A stretch of 64,000 nt of DNA, from the NCBI RefSeq assembly GCF_004345665.1, contig NZ_SLWR01000009.1, positions 124,001 through 188,000 on the forward strand. The letters are read 5' to 3'. This DNA comes from Kribbella antiqua (GTDB lineage Bacteria > Actinomycetota > Actinomycetes > Propionibacteriales > Kribbellaceae). The notes under the pieces were generated by a model. The model was not told where the DNA came from. It searched no databases and was given only the letters and a program-made list of their open reading frames with translations. Shown here piece by piece: positions 52,398 to 61,244 of this stretch (positions are counted from its first letter, which is position 1; the number at the start of each line of letters is the position of its first letter). Both the position numbers and the translations under genes were made by a program.

Positions 52398-53276
52398 TTA
52401 GTGGTGTGGACGAAGGGCCCGGTTGGCCAGAGGTTCGGCGATTTCGGCGCGGAAGGGGTGGGCGGGGTAGACGCCGAGCAGGCGGACCTCGACGGAGAAG
52501 AAGGCCAGCTCTTCCAGCGCCAGGGCGACGTTGGGATCGTCCGGGTGGCCCTCGATGTCGGCGTAGAACTGGGTGGCGAAGAACATGCCGCCGAGCTGGT
52601 ACGACTCCAGCTTGGTCATGTTGACGCCGTTGGTGGCGAAACCGCCGAGGGCCTTGTAGAGGGCGGCCGAGACGTTGCGGACGCGGTAGACGAAGCTCGT
52701 GATGATCGGGCCGGAACCGACCGGCGGGACCTCGGGCTCACGCGACAGGACCAGGAAGCGCGTCGTGTTGTGGTGCTCGTCCTCGACGTCGCTCGCCAGC
52801 GTCTCCAGGCCGTACAGCTCAGCGGCGGCGCGGGGGGACAGCGACGCGACGGTCGGGTCGGCCAGTTCGGCGACCTCGCGGGCCGAGCCGGCCGTGTCGT
52901 CGGCGACGACGGTCGACCAGCCGTGCTCGCGGATGATCTTGCGGCATTGCCCGAGGGCGTGCACGTGGCTGCGGACGGTCCGGATCCGGTCGATCGACGT
53001 ACCCGGTACGGCGAGCAACTGGAAATGAATCGGCAGGAAGTACTCGCCGACGATGTGCAGACCGGACTCCGGCAGCAGGTGGTGGATGTCCGCCACCCGG
53101 CCGGCGATCGAGTTGTCCACCGGGATCATCGCGAGTCCGGCGCGACCGCTGCTGACCGCCTCGAGCGCGTCCTCGAACGTCGTACAAGGCAGCTGCTCGC
53201 GGTCCGGGTACATCTCGGTGCAGGCCATGGCCGAATTGGCGCCTGGCTCACCCTGGTAAGCGATCGGTCCGTCCAC
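52398..53276 (-). CDS. pheA: Prephenate dehydratase
   Basis: A protein of 292 residues from GTG 53276. The catalytic domain starts IAYQGEPGANSAMACTEMYP and contains the TRF motif (HNTTRFLVL) with the essential Thr. The ACT regulatory domain follows with LESYQLGGMFFATQFYADIEGH, the phenylalanine-binding ESRP-like segment being altered to ESYQ. It converts prephenate to phenylpyruvate for phenylalanine synthesis. The GGGAG site is close to the start (3 bases). It lies 39 bases downstream of the acyltransferase gene on the same strand. Confidence 0.95.
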   Translation of the reverse strand: MDGPIAYQGEPGANSAMACTEMYPDREQLPCTTFEDALEAVSSGRAGLAMIPVDNSIAGRVADIHHLLPESGLHIVGEYFLPIHFQLLAVPGTSIDRIRTVRSHVHALGQCRKIIREHGWSTVVADDTAGSAREVAELADPTVASLSPRAAAELYGLETLASDVEDEHHNTTRFLVLSREPEVPPVGSGPIITSFVYRVRNVSAALYKALGGFATNGVNMTKLESYQLGGMFFATQFYADIEGHPDDPNVALALEELAFFSVEVRLLGVYPAHPFRAEIAEPLANRALRPHH

Positions 53277-53315
53277 GATCTCCCAGGGTAGACCCCACCT
53301 GTCTCAGGAGACGGA

Positions 53316-54119
53316 TCAGGTGTTCGTCTTGCGGACCTTCTTGGGTGCTCCGGTGACCGCGCGGCCCTCCAGCTGCTTGGCCTTGGTGGCGTACATGTCG
53401 ATGTACTCCTGGCCGGACAGCTCCATGATCTTGTACATGATCTCGTCGGTGACGGCGCGCAGGATCAGCCGGTCGCTCTCCATCCCCTCGTACCGGGAGA
53501 AGTCCAGCGGCTCGCCGAACTTCACCGTCGGGGAGGCCATCGACGCGACCACCTTTCCGGGCGGGGCGATCACGTCGGTGCCGATCACGCCGCACGGGAT
53601 CACCGGGACCTTCGCCTCCAGGGCGAGCCGGGCGACGCCGGTCCGGCCCTTGTACAGGCGGCCGTCGTGCGAGCGGGTGCCCTCGGGGTAGATGCCGAAC
53701 AGCTCGCCGCGCTCGAGCACCTTCATCCCGGCTCGCATCGCGCCCTCGGACGCCGAGCCGCCGGACCGGTCGATCGGCACCTGGCCGGTGCCCTTGAAGA
53801 AGCCGCGCTGGAACCGGCCCTTGATCCCGGCGCCGGTGAAGTAGTCCGATTTCGCCACGAAGGTGACCCGCCGGCGGAGCACCAGCGGCATGAAGATCCA
53901 GTCGGCGTACGAGAGGTGGTTGCTGGCGATGATCGCCGGGCCCTCGGCGGGGATGTTCTCGGCGCCGACCACGTTCGGCCGGAAGATGCGCTTGACCGGC
54001 GGCCCGATCAGCACGTTCTTCAGCACCCAGTAGATGCCCTTGCCGTCGCCGTCACCGGCGTCATCCACTCCGGTCGCACGGTCCGGCTCGGGCCGCGGCG
54101 ACTGCGCCGGTTCCGTCAT
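53316..54119 (-). CDS. 1-acyl-sn-glycerol-3-phosphate acyltransferase (PlsC family)
   Basis: A protein of 267 residues from ATG 54119 with GAGGAAAGGA upstream. After an acidic N-terminus of about 27 residues, the PlsC motifs are SNHLSYADW (His68, Asp73), GQVPIDRSGG, GIYPEGTRSHDGRLYKG (Glu146) and VIPCGVIG. It adds the second acyl chain to lysophosphatidic acid, or acylates a related acceptor, at the inner membrane face. Basic C-terminus GAPKKVRKTNT. It is possibly co-transcribed with pheA. Confidence 0.93.
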   Translation of the reverse strand: MTEPAQSPRPEPDRATGVDDAGDGDGKGIYWVLKNVLIGPPVKRIFRPNVVGAENIPAEGPAIIASNHLSYADWIFMPLVLRRRVTFVAKSDYFTGAGIKGRFQRGFFKGTGQVPIDRSGGSASEGAMRAGMKVLERGELFGIYPEGTRSHDGRLYKGRTGVARLALEAKVPVIPCGVIGTDVIAPPGKVVASMASPTVKFGEPLDFSRYEGMESDRLILRAVTDEIMYKIMELSGQEYIDMYATKAKQLEGRAVTGAPKKVRKTNT

Positions 54120-54271
54120 CGATGTCCTTTCCTCACTGTTCCCCGACCCCTCATGATGCCGCACGACAGCCTGCTTGGCGCGCAGGTCGCCACGCGGAAG
54201 GTCCTGACACGGGTCTCGGTGAGTTCGTAAGCTGCTCACGGCAGTGTCGCCGTCCGCTGGGGGTGTGGTTT

Positions 54272-55101
54272 GTGAGGACCAAGCGATGGACGGCCCTGGT
54301 GGCGGTGATGGCAGCCGTGGCGGCGAGCTTCCCGGTTGCAGCCGGCCGGAGTACATCTACAACGACGCGTTCACGATGGGTCTCGCCGCGACGGACGACA
54401 GCGCCGGGTACGTCGTACCGGAGTTCAGGGTCGACGGGGACGGTTGGTACAACTACTACGGCTGGCCGACCGTCGCGTCCGCGCCGTTCCGGTTCACCGC
54501 TGAGGGGACCGAGATCGACCAGCTCGTCTACGGCAAGCTCGGCGTGCCGCGGGTGGTGCCGTGGGACGACGTACCACCGGGGTACGGGCGCCATCAGGTC
54601 GAGTACCGCGCCATCGATGCTTCCGGCAACATCGGGGCGCCGCGCCAGTTCGCCGTGACGTTGTTGCGTCCGGCCCCTACCTGTACGTCCACGATCACGG
54701 GTGTGCACGGCTCGCTGTTCCTGCGTTCCGGGGTCACCTGCCTGGTCGATGCCACGATCAACGGTCCTGTTCTGGTCGCCGCCGGGGCGTCGTTGGTTGC
54801 CTCTGACACCCGGTTCGTGGGCCCGGTTCGGGCGGATGGCGCCGCCGATCTCCAGTTGCTGCGGAGCACGGTCGGCGGCCCGCTGAGTATCGACGGGGTG
54901 AGCCGAAGCGTGGTAGTTGTCGGGACCACGGTCGATGGGCCGGTGTCCGTGACCCGCGCGCGTACGACGGAGGCCGCCGTACTGGCGGGGAATACGGTCG
55001 ACGGGCCGTTGAGCTGCTCGGGCAACGCACCGGCGCCGGTGAACCTGCAGGCGCCGAACCAGGTGTCCGGACCACGGTCCAGCCAATGCGCCAAGTTGTA
55101 G
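54272..55101 (+). pseudogene. Secreted OmpL47-like/beta-helix protein gene with apparent frameshift
   Basis: GTG 54272 (GGGGGTG upstream) opens a clear signal peptide, VRTKRWTALVAVMAAVAASFPVAAG, but that frame then degenerates. The protein-like sequence resumes in another frame at about 54340-54350 (PEYIYNDAFTMGLAATDDSAGYVVPEFRVDG) and runs to 55101. Loss of one base in GCCGGCCGG would explain it. The body has an OmpL47-type domain (EFRVDGDGWYNYYG ... HQVEYRAIDASGNIGAPRQ) then repeats like GPVLVAAGASLV and TVDGPVSV suggesting a beta helix. If the sequence is right the gene is broken, or only a leaderless non-exported form is made from GTG 54244. Confidence 0.65.
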
Positions 55102-55111
55102 GGGGACTGAG

Positions 55112-55612
55112 ATGGACGGACTGCGGGTAGTGGCGCTGCTCCTGGCGACCGTGACGACCGGAATGATGGCCGGCGTGTACGCGATCTACACGAACGCGTT
55201 CATGCCGGGGCTTGCGAAGACCGACGACAAGACCTTCGTCGCCGCGTTCCAGGCGGTCGACCGGGCGATCCTCAACCCGCTCTTCCTCGGCCTCGGGTTC
55301 CTCGGCTCGCTGGTGTTCACGCTGCTCGCCGGCCTGTTCAGCCTGGGGGAGGCTGCTCTGGTCTGGATCGCGATCGCGTTCGTGCTCAACCTGATCACGG
55401 CGATCATCACGATGGCGGTCAACGTCCCGCTCAACGACGCGCTCAAGGCGGCCGGAGACCCCGACACCATCGACGTCGCCGCGGCCCGCGCCGCCTTCAA
55501 CGAATCCCGCTGGCGCTCCTTCAACGCCGTGCGCGTCGCCCTCGACACGACCGCCTTCGTCGTCCTCGCCTGGTCCCTCTACCTCGCCGGTAAGTCCGCC
55601 GCCCACCCCTGA
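55112..55612 (+). CDS. DUF1772 (anthrone-oxygenase-like) membrane protein
   Basis: A protein of 166 residues from ATG 55112 with GGGGGA upstream, 10 bases after the preceding frame. Four transmembrane segments are visible. Family features are TGMMAGVYAIYTNAFMPGLAKTDDKTFVAAFQAVDRAILNPLF at the start and NVPLNDAL ... ARAAFNESRWRSFNAVR near the end. Some relatives oxidise anthrones in fungi; most bacterial members are uncharacterised. Confidence 0.88.
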   Translation: MDGLRVVALLLATVTTGMMAGVYAIYTNAFMPGLAKTDDKTFVAAFQAVDRAILNPLFLGLGFLGSLVFTLLAGLFSLGEAALVWIAIAFVLNLITAIITMAVNVPLNDALKAAGDPDTIDVAAARAAFNESRWRSFNAVRVALDTTAFVVLAWSLYLAGKSAAHP

Positions 55613-55623
55613 CCCACGGGGAT

Positions 55624-55718
55624 CCACCGCCATTTGGTGGGTTCACCCATCCGATGGTGGGTTCCCCCCTCGGATGCCAGCGGGGAACCCGCCATTTGAC
55701 TGGTCAACCCATCAAATG
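55624..55718. repeat. Cluster of four related 17-18 bp units, two direct and two inverted
   Basis: Units around CATTTGGTGGGTTCACCC (55631) and CGATGGTGGGTTCCCC (55652) face two inverted copies, GGGGAACCCGCCATTTGA (55682) and TGGTCAACCCATCAAATG (55701). Opposing copies can pair: GGGTTCCCC (55659-55667) with GGGGAACCC (55682-55690), and CATTTGA (55693-55699) with TCAAATG (55712-55718). It lies just after the DUF1772 gene and may terminate transcription, but the arrangement is unusual for a simple terminator. Confidence 0.7.
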
Positions 55719-55825
55719 TGGGCGGTTGGCCACGGCTCGAGAGCGGCCCGACCCTGAGCTCATCGAGTGGGGCAACCTTGTCGTCGGCAAGCCCTTTCCG
55801 GCGACGCGGCGCCCACACTCGACGC

Positions 55826-55945
55826 GGTGACTTCACTGGCGGGTCTCCTCGGGCATGGTGGCTTCACTCGCGGAGCGTTCGTCGGCGCACGGTGGCTTCG
55901 GTGGCGGGGAGTTCTGGGCGCGGTGGCTTCTGAGGGCTGGCGGGG
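55826..55945. repeat. Degenerate 31-34 bp tandem repeats before the DUF2344 gene
   Basis: GGTGACTTCACTGGCGG at 55826 recurs as GGTGGCTTCACTCGCGG (55857), GGTGGCTTCGGTGGCGG (55891) and GGTGGCTTCTGAGGGC (55922), with spacings of 31, 34 and 31. Open frames cross it but repeat spacing is not a multiple of three, so it is unlikely to be coding. Between the two arrays (55719-55825) I see nothing else. Confidence 0.65.
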
Positions 55946-55979
55946 CGGTCCGGCGGAATGGGCCTGAGAGAATGGGGTT

Positions 55980-56807
55980 GTGGCTCCTGTTCAAGCTCCT
56001 CCGTCGCAGCAGTTACCCGCCGTACAGAAGTTGCGGGTGCGGTTCGCCAAGCGGGGGCGGCTGCGATTCACCTCACACCGGGATTTCCAGCGAGCGTTTG
56101 AACGCGCTGTCCGACGGGCCGAGCTGCCGGTGGCGTTCTCGCACGGGTTCAGCCCGCACCCGAAGATCTCGTACGCCGGTGCCGCGCCGACCGGAGCCGC
56201 ATCCGAGGCGGAGTATTTGGAGATTTCGCTCACACAGACCCGGGACGCCGAGCAGGTGCGGTCCGCCCTGGACGAGGCGCTGCCGCCGGGGCTGGACGTG
56301 CTCGAGGTGGTCGTCGCCGGGTCCGGCTCGCTGGCCGACCGGCTGGAGGCGAGCGAGTGGCTGATCGCGTTGCCAGGGGTGGATCCGGACCAGGCCGCCG
56401 GCGCGGTCGAGGCGTTCCTCGCCCGGGAGGAAATTCTGGTCGAGCGCATGACCAAACGCGGGCTTCGCTCGTTCGATTGTCGGGACGCCGTTCTGCGACT
56501 CGCGGTCGCGGACGAACCGGCGCCGGTTGCGACGTGTGCGATACTGCAAGTGGTGTTACGGCACGGAACCCCGGCCGTGAGACCCGACGACGTTCTCGCC
56601 GGTGTGCTCGAGGTAGCGGCGCTCCCGGTGACGGGCCCGGCTCTTCTGACCAGGCTCGCCCAGGGCCCGCTTATCGCGGCGACCGGCACGGTGGACGACC
56701 CGCTCGCTCGTGACCGCGACGCCACCCAGGCGACCGCGACCGGCCAGGCGGACGACCACCAGACGCATACAGCGGAGGGCGACGCCGCCGCTCCCTCCGA
56801 GCCCTGA
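55980..56807 (+). CDS. TIGR03936 (DUF2344) radical SAM-associated protein
   Basis: A protein of 275 residues from GTG 55980. Characteristic start: QKLRVRFAKRGRLRFTSHRDFQRAFERAVRRAELPVAFSHGFSPHPKISYAGAAPTGAASEAEYLEI. A C-terminal acidic/Thr tail of about 40 residues is extra. In actinobacteria this gene follows the TIGR03960 radical SAM gene and precedes rne. Here the link to rne is kept, but the radical SAM gene is 10.5 kb upstream. No strong ribosome site. Confidence 0.93.
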   Translation: MAPVQAPPSQQLPAVQKLRVRFAKRGRLRFTSHRDFQRAFERAVRRAELPVAFSHGFSPHPKISYAGAAPTGAASEAEYLEISLTQTRDAEQVRSALDEALPPGLDVLEVVVAGSGSLADRLEASEWLIALPGVDPDQAAGAVEAFLAREEILVERMTKRGLRSFDCRDAVLRLAVADEPAPVATCAILQVVLRHGTPAVRPDDVLAGVLEVAALPVTGPALLTRLAQGPLIAATGTVDDPLARDRDATQATATGQADDHQTHTAEGDAAAPSEP

Positions 56808-56949
56808 GCACGGGCGGAGCGGATCCAGCAGGCTTCCGCCGCGCCGGCACCGATGCCGGAAGTGGCGAACCGTGACCGCTCGGCGGCCGCGCCGGACCCG
56901 TGACAGGGGTCGCAGGATGCGCCGCAGGGCTTGAGGAGAACCGCACCGC

Positions 56950-59900
56950 ATGCTCGACAACGAGCCGACTACCGAAGCAGCCGAAACGGCTGCCACCGCC
57001 CAGGAGCAGCAGCCCGCCGCCCGCAAGACCGCGAAGAAGGCTGCCGCCAAGAAGACGACCACCACCCGCAAGCGCACGGCCAAGAAGGCCGCCGCTGCCG
57101 GTGACGGCGTCCCCACCGATGCCGTGCCGACGCAGTCGGACGGCGAGGCCGCCGACCCGGCGCCGGTGAAGAAGACCGCCAAGAAGGCGGTCGCCAAGAA
57201 GACGACCGCGGCCAAGACAGCCGCGAAGAAGGCGCCGGCGAAGCGTACGGCGAAGAAGGCCGCAGCCCAGGACGGGTTCCCGGAGCTGGCCGAGGCTGAG
57301 ACCCCGGCCGATGGTGGGCCGGTCGTGGAGAGCGCTCCGGCGCCCGCGAAGAAGACCACCCGCAAGCGCACCACCAAGAAGGCCGCCGCCCAGGCCGACC
57401 TCCTCACCGAGGACACCCCGGTCACCGACGGCCCAGTCGCCGACGCAGCCGCGGCCGACGCCCCGGCGTCCGGCGACGCGGCAGGCAACTCGTCAGCCGG
57501 TGATCGAGCGCAGTCCGGCTCCACCCGCTCGCGCCGCACCCGCTCCCGCGGCCGTGGCGCCAACTCGGACGGAGGCTCCGCCACGTCCGCAGCCGCCGAC
57601 GGCGCGACTGACGCCGACAGCGCAGCCGGAGTCGGCGACCGTACGACGGCAGCCGGTGGCCGGGCCGCCGCGCACGCTGGTGACGACGCGGCCCAGGCCG
57701 ATGACAGCCGTGCGAGCGCCCGCGGCCGCGCCGCGCAGGCCGTCGAGAGCGTGACAGGAGCCGGTGGCGGCGCTGCTGCGGAGGGTGACGGCGAGGCGCC
57801 TCAGCGGCGTACGCGGCGTCGGGCTCCGGTTGCCGCTCCGGTGCTGTTCCAGGCGCCGACGGCCGACGTACCGGAGAAGGCTCCGAAGCAGGCCGCGGCG
57901 ACCAGCCCGGTCGAGGCGACGCCGGAGACCGACGAGGCGACCCCAGAAGCTGAGCCGGGCGCCGACGAGCAGCCGACGACCACACGCCGCCGCCGGAACC
58001 GGCGGGGCCGCGACACCGAGAGCCGGGACGCCGAAGAGGCGACCGCGGCTGAGCCGGTGGTCGAGGCGGCCGAGGGCACCACCGAGGACGAGGACGGCGA
58101 CAGCGCGCAGTCCGAGGACGGCGAGGAAGGTGGCGAGGGCACCCGCCGTCGCCGTCGCCGCCGCGGTGGCCGTCGCCGCCGCAAGTCCGGTGACGCCGAG
58201 AACGGCGACGACAGCACCGACGAGCACTCCGACGACGACGAGAACGACGAGCAGGAGACCGGCGACCAGACCGCCGAGGGCTCCGACGACGACCAGGCCG
58301 AGGCTGAGGCCGACGACGAGGCCGAGGGCGCGGGTTCGTCGACCCGGCGCCGCCGGCGTCGCCGTCGCCGTAAGGGCGAGGACAGCGCTTCGGCGCCCGA
58401 CGACCCGGACGAGACCGTCGTACGGGTGCGGGAGCCGCGCAGCAAGAACACCGCCAACGAGGTCACCGCGATCGAGGGCTCGACCCGGCTGGAGGCGAAG
58501 AAGCAGCGCCGCCGCGAGGGTCGCGCCGCCGGCCGCCGCCGTGCGCCGATCGTGACCGAGGCCGAGTTCCTGGCCCGGCGCGAGTCGGTCGAGCGGACCA
58601 TGGTGATCCGCGCCCGCGGCGACCTGACCCAGATCGCCGTCTCCGAGGACAACGTCCTGGTCGAGCACTACGTCGCCCAGGAGGAGCAGGTCTCGCTGAT
58701 CGGCAACGTGTACCTCGGCCGGGTGCAGAACGTGTTGCCCAGCATGGAGGCCGCGTTCATCGACATCGGCAAGGGCCGCAACGCCGTCCTGTACGCCGGT
58801 GAGGTCGACTGGGCCACGCTCGGCGGGTCCAACGGCTCGCGCAAGATCGAGCAGGTGCTCAAGTCCGGCCAGTCGGTCCTGGTCCAGGTGACCAAGGACC
58901 CGATCGGCCACAAGGGCGCCCGGCTGACCAACCAGATCAGCCTGCCCGGCCGGTACGTCGTCTACGTCCCGCGCGGCGGCAACGGCGGCATCAGCCGCAA
59001 GCTGCCCGACACCGAGCGGAACCGGCTGAAGGGCATCCTCAAGGACATCGTCCCGGACGAGGCCGGCGTGATTGTCCGGACCGCGGCCGAGGGCGCGACC
59101 GAAGAGGAACTGACCGCCGACGTCAGCCGGCTGCAGCGGTACTGGGACGACATCGACAAGAAGTCGAAGAACGGCCAGTCCCCGCAATTGCTGCACGGCG
59201 AGCCCGATCTGCTCATCCGGGTGGTCCGCGACCTGTTCACCGAGGACTTCACCAAGCTGGTGATCTCCGGTGACGACGCGTACGACCAGGTCCGCGAGTA
59301 CGTCTCCGACGTCGCCCCGCACCTGGCCGACCGGGTGGAGAAGTGGAATGGCGACGGTGACGTCTTCGCGAACTTCCGGATCGACGAGCAGATCAAGAAG
59401 GCGCTGGACCGCAAGGTCTGGCTGCCGTCGGGTGGTTCGCTGGTCATCGACCGGACCGAGGCGATGACGGTCGTCGACGTCAACACCGGCAAGTTCACCG
59501 GCTCCGGCGGCAACCTCGAGGAGACCGTCACCAAGAACAACCTGGAGGCGGCCGAGGAGATCGTCCGGCAGCTCCGGCTCCGCGACATCGGCGGCATCAT
59601 CGTGATCGACTTCATCGACATGGTGCTGGAGTCGAACCGGGACCTGGTGCTGCGCCGGCTGGTCGAGTGCCTGGGCCGGGACCGGACCAAGCACCAGGTG
59701 GCCGAGGTCACCTCGCTCGGCCTGGTCCAGATGACCCGGAAGCGGATCGGCACCGGCCTGCTCGAGGCGTTCAGCGAGAACTGCGACCACTGCGGTGGCC
59801 GCGGGCTGATCCTGCACGACGAGCCCAAGGAATCGCGCCGCCGGGACAGCCGCAACGGCAACGGCCAGGAGCAGAAGCCGGCCGCCGACGAGGGTACGGC

Positions 59901-60381
59901 GGCCAAGAAGACCTCCCGTCGCCGCGGCCGGGGCAAGGGCCGCGCCGAGGAAGAGCAGACCGAGCCGGAGGCCCCGCAGCACAAGGACGCCGCCCTGAAG
60001 GTCGCCCAGATCGCCGCAGCTTCCGCTCTGGCGGATACGAAGAAGTCGGACGAGCCCGCAGGTGACTCCGGTACGGCGGAAGCCGGCGGCGGTACGGCGG
60101 GAGCCGAGGCAGGTACGGCGGAGCCGACGGGTTACCCGGTGGCGGCGGAGGCCGACCAGCCGGGGAGCCCGGAGGCGACCGGGTTCCCGGACGGCGGTGC
60201 CGCGGCCGGTCAGGCGACGTCCGTCGTACTCGAAGGAACCGAGACTGCGGCGGCCGAGCAGAACGGGACTGCCAAGAACGGCACGACCCGGCGGCGGCGC
60301 AGTCGACGCAAGAGTGACGCAGGCGACAACGGGACTGGTGAGGCGGCTGAGGCTGCTGAGCTGGTCACGAGCGCCAATTGA
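56950..60381 (+). CDS. rne: Ribonuclease E/G with long disordered N-terminal extension
   Basis: A protein of 1143 residues from ATG 56950 with GAGGAGA upstream. Residues 1-150 are Lys/Ala-rich histone-like repeats (TAKKAVAKKTTAAKTAAKKAPAKRTAKKAA). Residues 150-520 alternate acidic tracts and Arg clusters (RRRRRRGGRRRRKSG). The catalytic core starts near 527: S1 domain about 575-670, the DNase I-like subdomain with VVDVNTGKFTG (Asp about 845) and IVIDFIDM (Asp about 887), and the zinc link CDHCGGRG near 946. A 180-residue tail follows. It processes rRNA and mRNA; the basic arms probably bind RNA or degradosome partners. Confidence 0.95.
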   Translation: MLDNEPTTEAAETAATAQEQQPAARKTAKKAAAKKTTTTRKRTAKKAAAAGDGVPTDAVPTQSDGEAADPAPVKKTAKKAVAKKTTAAKTAAKKAPAKRTAKKAAAQDGFPELAEAETPADGGPVVESAPAPAKKTTRKRTTKKAAAQADLLTEDTPVTDGPVADAAAADAPASGDAAGNSSAGDRAQSGSTRSRRTRSRGRGANSDGGSATSAAADGATDADSAAGVGDRTTAAGGRAAAHAGDDAAQADDSRASARGRAAQAVESVTGAGGGAAAEGDGEAPQRRTRRRAPVAAPVLFQAPTADVPEKAPKQAAATSPVEATPETDEATPEAEPGADEQPTTTRRRRNRRGRDTESRDAEEATAAEPVVEAAEGTTEDEDGDSAQSEDGEEGGEGTRRRRRRRGGRRRRKSGDAENGDDSTDEHSDDDENDEQETGDQTAEGSDDDQAEAEADDEAEGAGSSTRRRRRRRRRKGEDSASAPDDPDETVVRVREPRSKNTANEVTAIEGSTRLEAKKQRRREGRAAGRRRAPIVTEAEFLARRESVERTMVIRARGDLTQIAVSEDNVLVEHYVAQEEQVSLIGNVYLGRVQNVLPSMEAAFIDIGKGRNAVLYAGEVDWATLGGSNGSRKIEQVLKSGQSVLVQVTKDPIGHKGARLTNQISLPGRYVVYVPRGGNGGISRKLPDTERNRLKGILKDIVPDEAGVIVRTAAEGATEEELTADVSRLQRYWDDIDKKSKNGQSPQLLHGEPDLLIRVVRDLFTEDFTKLVISGDDAYDQVREYVSDVAPHLADRVEKWNGDGDVFANFRIDEQIKKALDRKVWLPSGGSLVIDRTEAMTVVDVNTGKFTGSGGNLEETVTKNNLEAAEEIVRQLRLRDIGGIIVIDFIDMVLESNRDLVLRRLVECLGRDRTKHQVAEVTSLGLVQMTRKRIGTGLLEAFSENCDHCGGRGLILHDEPKESRRRDSRNGNGQEQKPAADEGTAAKKTSRRRGRGKGRAEEEQTEPEAPQHKDAALKVAQIAAASALADTKKSDEPAGDSGTAEAGGGTAGAEAGTAEPTGYPVAAEADQPGSPEATGFPDGGAAAGQATSVVLEGTETAAAEQNGTAKNGTTRRRRSRRKSDAGDNGTGEAAEAAELVTSAN

Positions 60382-60387
60382 CCCGGT

Positions 60388-60417
60388 TTGACCCGTCTGT
60401 GAGCGGACCCGTAAACT
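60388..60417 (+). promoter_or_regulatory. Promoter of rplU-rpmA
   Basis: TTGACC (60388-60393), an 18-base spacer and TAAACT (60412-60417) form a strong housekeeping-type promoter just after the rne stop. It leaves a leader of about 97 bases before the rplU GTG. In the leader GGGCC and GGCCC near 60453-60482 can pair. Confidence 0.7.
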
Positions 60418-60520
60418 TGAGCGTCGGCGCGCCTTCCGCGTGCCATGTTTGTGTGGGCCGCTAGCAGGTCTGTGCAGGCCCCCGTTAGAACTTCCGAACC
60501 AGCAGAGAGTGAGATCCACG

Positions 60521-60838
60521 GTGTACGCGATCGTGCGCAGTGGCGGCACCCAGCAGAAGGTCGCCGTCGGCGATGTCATCGAGATCGACAGCCTGACGGA
60601 CCAGGTCGGCGAGACGGTTTCGCTGCCCGCAGTCCTCGTCGTCGATGGCGACACCGTGACGACCGACGCCGCCGCGCTGGCCAAGGTGGCTGTGTCGGCC
60701 GAGGTCCTGGGCCGCACCAAGGGCCCCAAGATCAACATCCTCAAGTACAAGAACAAGACCGGTTACCGTAAGCGCCAGGGGCACCGTCAGCACTACACCC
60801 AGGTCAAGGTCACCGCGATCGACGCCAAGAAGAAGTGA
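60521..60838 (+). CDS. rplU: 50S ribosomal protein L21
   Basis: A protein of 105 residues from GTG 60521. It is a canonical L21: [24 protein letters not shown] at the start and [26 protein letters not shown] at the end, the 23S rRNA-binding basic loop. An upstream ATG in frame does not exist; GTG matches the usual N-terminus. Standard partner of rpmA. Confidence 0.97.
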   Translation: MYAIVRSGGTQQKVAVGDVIEIDSLTDQVGETVSLPAVLVVDGDTVTTDAAALAKVAVSAEVLGRTKGPKINILKYKNKTGYRKRQGHRQHYTQVKVTAIDAKKK

Positions 60839-60849
60839 GCTGATCAGAA

Positions 60850-61110
60850 ATGGCACACAAAAAGGGAGCAGCGTCGACCCGTAACGGTCGCGACTCCAAC
60901 GCGCAGCGGCTCGGCGTGAAGCGGTACGGCGGCCAGCTGGTCAACGCCGGCGAGATCATCGTCCGCCAGCGTGGCACCCACTTCCACCCGGGCAACCTGG
61001 TCGGCCGTGGCGGCGACGACACCCTGTTCGCGCTGGCCGAGGGCACGGTGGAGTTCGGCACCCGGCGCGGTCGCCGCGTCGTCAACATCGTCCCGGCCCC
61101 GGCGGAGTAA
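60850..61110 (+). CDS. rpmA: 50S ribosomal protein L27
   Basis: A protein of 86 residues from ATG 60850, 11 bases after rplU. N-terminus [29 protein letters not shown] is the conserved arm that reaches the peptidyl-transferase centre; there is no cleavable Firmicutes-type leader. The rest, [32 protein letters not shown], is typical. Confidence 0.98.
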   Translation: MAHKKGAASTRNGRDSNAQRLGVKRYGGQLVNAGEIIVRQRGTHFHPGNLVGRGGDDTLFALAEGTVEFGTRRGRRVVNIVPAPAE

Positions 61111-61142
61111 CACCGCCACCCGGACGTATTTCAAGCTCTGTC

Positions 61143-61179
61143 GAAGGGCGGGTCGCGGAATACCGCGGGCCCGCCCTTC
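61143..61179 (+). terminator. Stem-loop after rpmA
   Basis: GAAGGGCGGG (61143-61152) and CCCGCCCTTC (61170-61179) pair perfectly over 10 bp, with an inner GCGG/CCGC stem and an AATA loop. It lies 32 bases after rpmA and 65 before obg, so it may end or attenuate the ribosomal-protein transcript. Confidence 0.75.
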
Positions 61180-61244
61180 AGCTATGTAAGAGGCACAGGC
61201 TTTCTGTGCCGGACAGCAACTCCTGCAGGAAGTAGAGAACACCG

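Noticed and set aside
57493-60756. 1087-residue minus-strand frame opposite rne
   Set aside because: Low-complexity Leu/Val/Gly-rich shadow of the third-position GC bias of rne; no protein-like motifs.
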